NCBI GenBank assembly: GCA_050012355.1
Contig: JBEKHI010000028.1
Span: forward strand, 1 to 35,274
Origin: JBEKHI01 sp050012355
GTDB taxonomy: Bacteria; Actinomycetota; Actinomycetes; Streptosporangiales; Streptosporangiaceae
DNA length: 35,274 bases
Direction of reading: 5' to 3'
Under the pieces are notes generated by a model. It saw only the letters and a list, made by a program, of their open reading frames with translations, searched no databases and was not told the DNA's origin. The translations under genes were made by a program, and so were the position numbers. Below are positions 31,587-35,274 of the stretch, one piece after another. Within the stretch, counting starts at the first letter, position 1. Every line of letters begins with the position of its first letter.

Positions 31587-32531
31587 CTACCTCGACTCAT
31601 TCTCGTAGTACACCCACCGCGAGGATGTCTTCAGCAGCACGATGGTGATGATGAGGACCAAGATGAACAGCATGAATGCCATCGCCGACGCGTATCCGAG
31701 GTGCAGATTGGTGAAGGCCTGCTGGTAGTAGTACGTGACGAAGAACATCGTTGAGGTGCCGGGAGATCCGGCCGGTGACTCGATCACCTGTGCCTGGGTG
31801 AAGTACTGGATGGCCAGCACCAGCGCCAGTATCACGTTGAACAAGATGATCGGGCTGATCATCGGGATGGTCACCTTGCGCAGCCGCTGCCACGGCCCGG
31901 CGCCCTCGAGGTCGGCGACCTCGTACATCTCTCTGGGGACGCCTTGCAGCGCGGCCAGGTAGATGACCATTGGCTGGCCGAGCCCCCACAGACCGAGCAG
32001 GATGAAGGTCGGCTTGGACCACGCGATGGAGAAGAACCAGGCCGGACCCGCGATATGCACGTCTGATAGCAGCGAGTTCACGATGCCGAATGAGGGCTGG
32101 AACACCCACACGAAGATCAGCGACGAGGCGACTACCGGCACGATGGACGGAATGTAGAACAGCGTGCGGTAGATCGCCTGGCCACGGACCTTCATGTTCA
32201 GCAACAGCGCCAGCCCGAGCGCCGCCGCCGTGGAGAGCGGGACCTCGAGGATCGTGTAGTAGAGCGTGTTGAACAGCGAGGTGCGGAACGTCGCGTCGTG
32301 CAGCAGGCTCGAATAGTTGGCCATCCCGGTGAACTGCGGGTTCCCGATCCCGGTGAAGGTCGTGAAGCTGTAATACAGGGTCGCGAAGAACGGGTAGAGG
32401 TAGAACACGCAGAACCCGATGATCCACGGGCTGATGAAGAGCAGGCCCATTCTGGTCTGCCGTCTCCCCAGCACCCGCCCGACCATTCGCCAGGGCGTTA
32501 CCCGCCGGGTATGAACCGTCGCTTCTGTCAT
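31587..32531 (-). CDS. Carbohydrate ABC transporter permease (MalF-type)
   Basis: This 314-residue permease has six hydrophobic helices. The EAA loop is 'VPREMYEVADLEGAGPWQRLRKVTIPMISPII'. Typical family stretches are GLLFISPWIIGFCVFYLYPFFATLYYSF near the start and RTLFYIPSIVPVVASSLIFVWVF. ATG at 32531 has GAGGTAGG upstream. It is 51 bp after the binding-protein gene, and its partner permease follows at 31579. Its role is the membrane channel for uptake of a mono- or oligosaccharide. Which one cannot be told from the permease. Confidence 0.94.
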   Translation of the reverse strand: MTEATVHTRRVTPWRMVGRVLGRRQTRMGLLFISPWIIGFCVFYLYPFFATLYYSFTTFTGIGNPQFTGMANYSSLLHDATFRTSLFNTLYYTILEVPLSTAAALGLALLLNMKVRGQAIYRTLFYIPSIVPVVASSLIFVWVFQPSFGIVNSLLSDVHIAGPAWFFSIAWSKPTFILLGLWGLGQPMVIYLAALQGVPREMYEVADLEGAGPWQRLRKVTIPMISPIILFNVILALVLAIQYFTQAQVIESPAGSPGTSTMFFVTYYYQQAFTNLHLGYASAMAFMLFILVLIITIVLLKTSSRWVYYENESR

Positions 32532-32582
32532 GCCTACCTCTACCCCTCGTTCACTTCGCTGAGATACCGAACGGGCGGGCGA

Positions 32583-33923
32583 TCATCCCCCGGCCGCGCT
32601 ATTCGCTTGCTGGTCGATGTACGTTAGTGCGTTCTGCCAGGTCACCGATTTCTCGGCGATCTCCTCAGACGCGGTGGCTTCCGCGGTGAAGTACTCCGAT
32701 TCGGTCGGGGTGAGCTTGGGCGTCTCCGACAGCGGGCTGGACATCTGCTGGACGAACACGTCTAGCCACGGGTCGGCCTTCATCCATGCCTGGAAGGCTG
32801 GGGTAGACACCGCGGTTGGTGACGTCGGCATCCAGCCGCCCTTGGGGTAGAGCGAGGTCATGAAGGTCTCGTTGTTGTAGCCGGCCAGCCAGGCGATGAA
32901 CTCGAACGCTTGCTGCGGGTGCGCCGAGCCCTTCGGGATGATGTTGTAGTTGCCCTGCCCGAAGGTGCTGGGGCCGCCGACCGTACCGGGGAACGCCACG
33001 ACGCCGAAGTTGTTCTCCATGGCCGTGTTCGTGACCGGGATGTTCTGCGCGCCCTCCCACGGGCCGTCCATCGTGAAGCCTTCCTTGCCCGCGACGAAGG
33101 AGTCGTCATCACCGCCGGCGACGCCGCCATAGGCGGTCGCCATCGCGGCGACGTCAGCGTAGGGGTAGGAGTCGTAGGAGGCCAGGAACTTAGCCTCGGC
33201 CTCGGCGCCCGGGCAGCTCGCCAGGTCGTACTTGCCGGAAGAGTCGAAGCAGTTCACCGCGCCGAAGAAGCTGTCGAAGTACTCCATGCCCTGGGAGTAG
33301 CTGGGGTAGAAGCCGATCTGCTCCAGCTTGCCGCCGGAGATCTTCCACTCCTTGGCCTGGTCGGCGTACAGCTCCGCCAGCGTGGTGGGCGGTGAGGAGA
33401 TGCCCGCCGCCTTCAGCATGGACTTGTTGTAGTACAGCGCCCACGAGTTCATGCCCATGGGTAGCGCGTACAGCGAGCCGTTGTACTCGCCGCCCTGCAG
33501 GGCGATCGGGTACAGCCAGCTCTCCAGGCCCGAGTAAGACCCGGTCAGGTACTTGCTCATCGAGTCGATGGAGCCGTCGGCCGCGTACTCGCCAAGCACC
33601 GGGTTCCACTCCGTGAACACGTCCGGCGGGTCGCCGGCCGCGATCTCCGATAGGAGCTTGGCGTCCCCGGTCGCGCTGGGGACGTTGGACTCGGTGACGT
33701 GAATGTCGGGGTGGGTGGCGTTGAACTTGTCGACCATCTGGCTCAGCAACGTCAGGGTGTTGCCTGACCACATGGTCTGCCAGGTGATGTCGACCACCCC
33801 GCCGGACGAGGACGACGAGGACGTCGCCGCCGGACCGCCGCACGCCGCGACGAGCGAGGCGGCCGCGGCGACGAGCGCCGCGGCGATCCACGGCCGCTTT
33901 CTTCTCTGTATCTTGTTAAGCAC
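32583..33923 (-). CDS. Sugar-binding lipoprotein of ABC importer (extracellular solute-binding family 1)
   Basis: This 446-residue receptor has a lipoprotein signal peptide (RRKRPWIAAALVAAAASLVAAC; Cys28) and a serine-rich linker. The mature part follows the family-1 pattern: ITWQTMWSGNTLTLLSQMVDKFNATHPDIHV, then 'EIAAGDPPDVFTEW', 'LPMGMNSWALYYNKSMLKAAGI' and 'GKEGFTMDGPWEGAQN'. Two cysteines at 'VNCFDSS...LASCPGAE' may form a disulfide. GTG at 33923 has AGGAG upstream. It starts 27 nt after the LacI gene stop, so both share the LacI promoter. Confidence 0.94.
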   Translation of the reverse strand: MLNKIQRRKRPWIAAALVAAAASLVAACGGPAATSSSSSSGGVVDITWQTMWSGNTLTLLSQMVDKFNATHPDIHVTESNVPSATGDAKLLSEIAAGDPPDVFTEWNPVLGEYAADGSIDSMSKYLTGSYSGLESWLYPIALQGGEYNGSLYALPMGMNSWALYYNKSMLKAAGISSPPTTLAELYADQAKEWKISGGKLEQIGFYPSYSQGMEYFDSFFGAVNCFDSSGKYDLASCPGAEAEAKFLASYDSYPYADVAAMATAYGGVAGGDDDSFVAGKEGFTMDGPWEGAQNIPVTNTAMENNFGVVAFPGTVGGPSTFGQGNYNIIPKGSAHPQQAFEFIAWLAGYNNETFMTSLYPKGGWMPTSPTAVSTPAFQAWMKADPWLDVFVQQMSSPLSETPKLTPTESEYFTAEATASEEIAEKSVTWQNALTYIDQQANSAAGG

Positions 33924-33950
33924 GAGATGCTCCTGTTCGTATGCCGTGCA

Positions 33951-35048
33951 TCAAGTTGCTGTCGCGCGGGTCGGACCGGACCCGCGCGACAGTGTGGGCG
34001 GTCCCGCGCTTTCCCTGATGATCAGTTCAGGCTCGGGCCGTTCGGTGCCGGGAACCGGCTTCGTCGGCGCCAGGATGCCCTGGAGCAGATCGAAACAGGC
34101 CCGGCCTAGTTCGACGAAGTCCAGCCGTACCGTTGTGAGGGACGGCGTGAGGAACTCCGATATAGGCGTGCCGTCGAAACCGACGACACTGACATCCGCG
34201 GGAATCCTGCGGCCAGCCTCGTGCAGGGCCCGCATGACCCCGACCGCGAGGTCATCGTTGCCGCACAAGATGGCGGTCACCGCTGGATCAGCGGCGAGTT
34301 CACGCCCGGCTTGGTAGCCGGATTGCGGCGTCCAGCCGCATGGCACCGGGGCCGGCACCGGTGCACCCGCCTCGGTGAGGGCCGCCAGCCAGCCTTCGTG
34401 GCGCTGGCTGGTGCGGGTCGATGACGGGATCGCCACGTAGTGCACCGTAGGGTGGCCAAGCCGGAGCAGGTAACGCGTGGCCTCAAGGCCCGCCCTCCGG
34501 TCATCTACCCACACCCACGGCTTGCCCGCGGCCTCGCCGTCGGCCGGTGTCTCCACCATCGCCACCGCCGGCACGCCCGGGGGCAGCGCCTCCAGGGCCT
34601 GCATGCCCGCCTTGTCGTAGGCGATGACGATCAGCGCGCCGCCCGGTTCGACGGCCTTGGCCACTGCCTCCGCCACCACACCGGGCGCATCGGGCTCGAC
34701 CACCCGTACCCCGACGGCGAAACCGGCCTGCCGCGCGGCCTCTTCGATACCCTGTAGGGCGGCGGATTGCCCGTACAGCGTGGTGTTCGCGGTCAGCACG
34801 GTCACCGACTGTACTGGCCCGCCCGCTAGCGCGCGGGCAGCGCGGTTGGGCCGGAACCCTAGCGTCTTGATGGTGGCCAGGACCAGGTCACGGGTGGTGG
34901 GCCGCACGCTCGGGTGACCGTTGATCACCCGGGAGACGGTCTGGTACGACACCCCCGCCGCCGCGGCGACGTCCCTGATGGACACCGGACGCCTTGGGCG
35001 GGGCGGCGCCGCAGCTACCTCGCCACTTGTGTGACCGGTCACATTCAT
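33951..35048 (-). CDS. LacI-family transcriptional repressor
   Basis: The 365-residue protein has an N-terminal LacI helix-turn-helix (VSIRDVAAAAGVSYQTVSRVINGHPSVRPTTRDLVLATIKTLGFRPNRAARALA) and a periplasmic-binding-protein-like sensor domain with the family strands 'SVTVLTANTTLYGQSAALQGIEEAARQAGF' and 'ILCGNDDLAVGVMRALHEAGRRIPADVSVVGFDGTPISEFLTPSLTTVR'. ATG at 35048 is preferred to GTG at 35069 because a TTGACA/CACAAT promoter would start the message at about 35048 (leaderless). It is the first gene of the carbohydrate operon, not a separate one, so the repressor controls its own level with the operon. Confidence 0.94.
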   Translation of the reverse strand: MNVTGHTSGEVAAAPPRPRRPVSIRDVAAAAGVSYQTVSRVINGHPSVRPTTRDLVLATIKTLGFRPNRAARALAGGPVQSVTVLTANTTLYGQSAALQGIEEAARQAGFAVGVRVVEPDAPGVVAEAVAKAVEPGGALIVIAYDKAGMQALEALPPGVPAVAMVETPADGEAAGKPWVWVDDRRAGLEATRYLLRLGHPTVHYVAIPSSTRTSQRHEGWLAALTEAGAPVPAPVPCGWTPQSGYQAGRELAADPAVTAILCGNDDLAVGVMRALHEAGRRIPADVSVVGFDGTPISEFLTPSLTTVRLDFVELGRACFDLLQGILAPTKPVPGTERPEPELIIRESAGPPTLSRGSGPTRATAT

Positions 35049-35084
35049 GTCAGGATTGTGACCGGTCACATGAAACTATGTCAA
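35030..35084. promoter_or_regulatory. LacI promoter with two identical 14-bp operators
   Basis: TGTGACCGGTCACA, a perfect palindrome with central CG, occurs at 35030-35043 and again at 35057-35070, 27 bp apart. It fits the general LacI-family operator form TGTNANCGNTNACA. On the minus strand TTGACA (35084-35079) and CACAAT (35060-35055), spaced 18, form a promoter whose -10 overlaps the second operator. The first operator covers codons 2-7 of the LacI gene. The arrangement supports tight autoregulation and may also control the divergent gene at 35135. Confidence 0.85.
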
Positions 35085-35134
35085 GGCATTCGAAATCACG
35101 ACTTCACATCATGGAAACGAAAGAGGGGGATCGG

Positions 35135-35274
35135 GTGGCTGTTGAGACCGAGCCGCTACAGGATGCTATCGAGTTGTCCGATGAGGCTCTTGAGCTACGA
35201 ATTGAGGTAGCCCAGGACGGGATGGCGCGGCTGGTCCGGCTGGCTCCCCCTGGGGCAGAGATCAACCCGGCCGC
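35135..35274 (+). CDS. Partial gene, N-terminus only; possibly carbohydrate-related
   Basis: An open frame runs from GTG at 35135 (upstream AGAGGGGGA ribosome site) to the window edge, 46 codons. It reads VAVETEPLQDAIELSDEAL and then ELRIEVAQDGMARLVRLAPPG. An in-frame ATG at 35111 has no ribosome site. The 'v.dDGmaRLv.L.PPG' pattern resembles the N-terminal beta-strands of some alpha-galactosidase-type enzymes, but this is too short for a firm call. It is divergent from LacI with 86 bp between starts, so the LacI operators may also control it. Confidence 0.6.
   Translation, partial: MAVETEPLQDAIELSDEALELRIEVAQDGMARLVRLAPPGAEINPA

Overview
The window is high-GC chromosomal DNA from a soil-type actinomycete. 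The evidence is strong G/C bias at third codon positions, many GTG starts, several apparently leaderless genes, an F420-type luciferase-family oxidoreductase, and an actinomycete-specific S-adenosylmethionine methyltransferase family (PF04672/DUF574). The genus cannot be read from the sequence. No rRNA, tRNA, CRISPR array, transposase or phage gene was seen. No gene-free stretch exceeds about 220 bases.

Layout. (1) 1-6680, minus strand: a reductive-pyrimidine-type operon (nitrilase-fold amidohydrolase, dihydropyrimidinase, F420-type oxidoreductase). It is followed by a second unit in which a DUF574 methyltransferase is translationally coupled to a NitT/TauT/THI5-type ABC importer (lipoprotein and two permeases, the last cut by the window edge). 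(2) 6867-8168, plus: a DUF2254 membrane protein. (3) 8387-12681: a TetR regulator divergent from a pair of half-size ABC exporters. (4) 12653-14176, minus: an NCS1 nucleobase permease. Its upstream region shares an 11-bp element with the pyrimidine operon, which links units 1 and 4. (5) 14259-19116: small accessory genes, namely an APH-like kinase, a small membrane protein, an SDR with its XRE regulator, an ArsR-type regulator divergent from an alpha/beta hydrolase, and an SRPBCC protein. (6) 19145-20165, minus: an MNT-HEPN toxin-antitoxin-type pair whose nucleotidyltransferase carries an N-terminal helix-turn-helix. (7) 20226-20867: a class I methyltransferase. (8) 21065-25131, minus: a five-gene, fully overlapping operon of the DUF4129 / MoxR / DUF58 type. 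(9) 25220-25786: a RibD/DHFR-like reductase. (10) 26006-35048, minus: a LacI-controlled carbohydrate operon (LacI, sugar-binding lipoprotein, two permeases, YesL-type protein, large secreted glycoside hydrolase, Gfo/Idh oxidoreductase). A divergent, truncated gene starts at 35135.

How the parts work together. Units 1 and 4 look like uptake plus reductive catabolism of a pyrimidine or hydantoin. The gene for the first reductive step is not visible, and an F420-type enzyme sits in the operon instead. Unit 10 looks like extracellular cleavage of a plant or microbial polysaccharide, ABC import of the product without a local ATPase gene, and intracellular oxidation, under a repressor with two identical operators at its own promoter. 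Recurring sequence-level features are 4-nt start/stop overlaps, leaderless promoters, tail-to-tail gene overlaps, and long perfect palindromes between genes.
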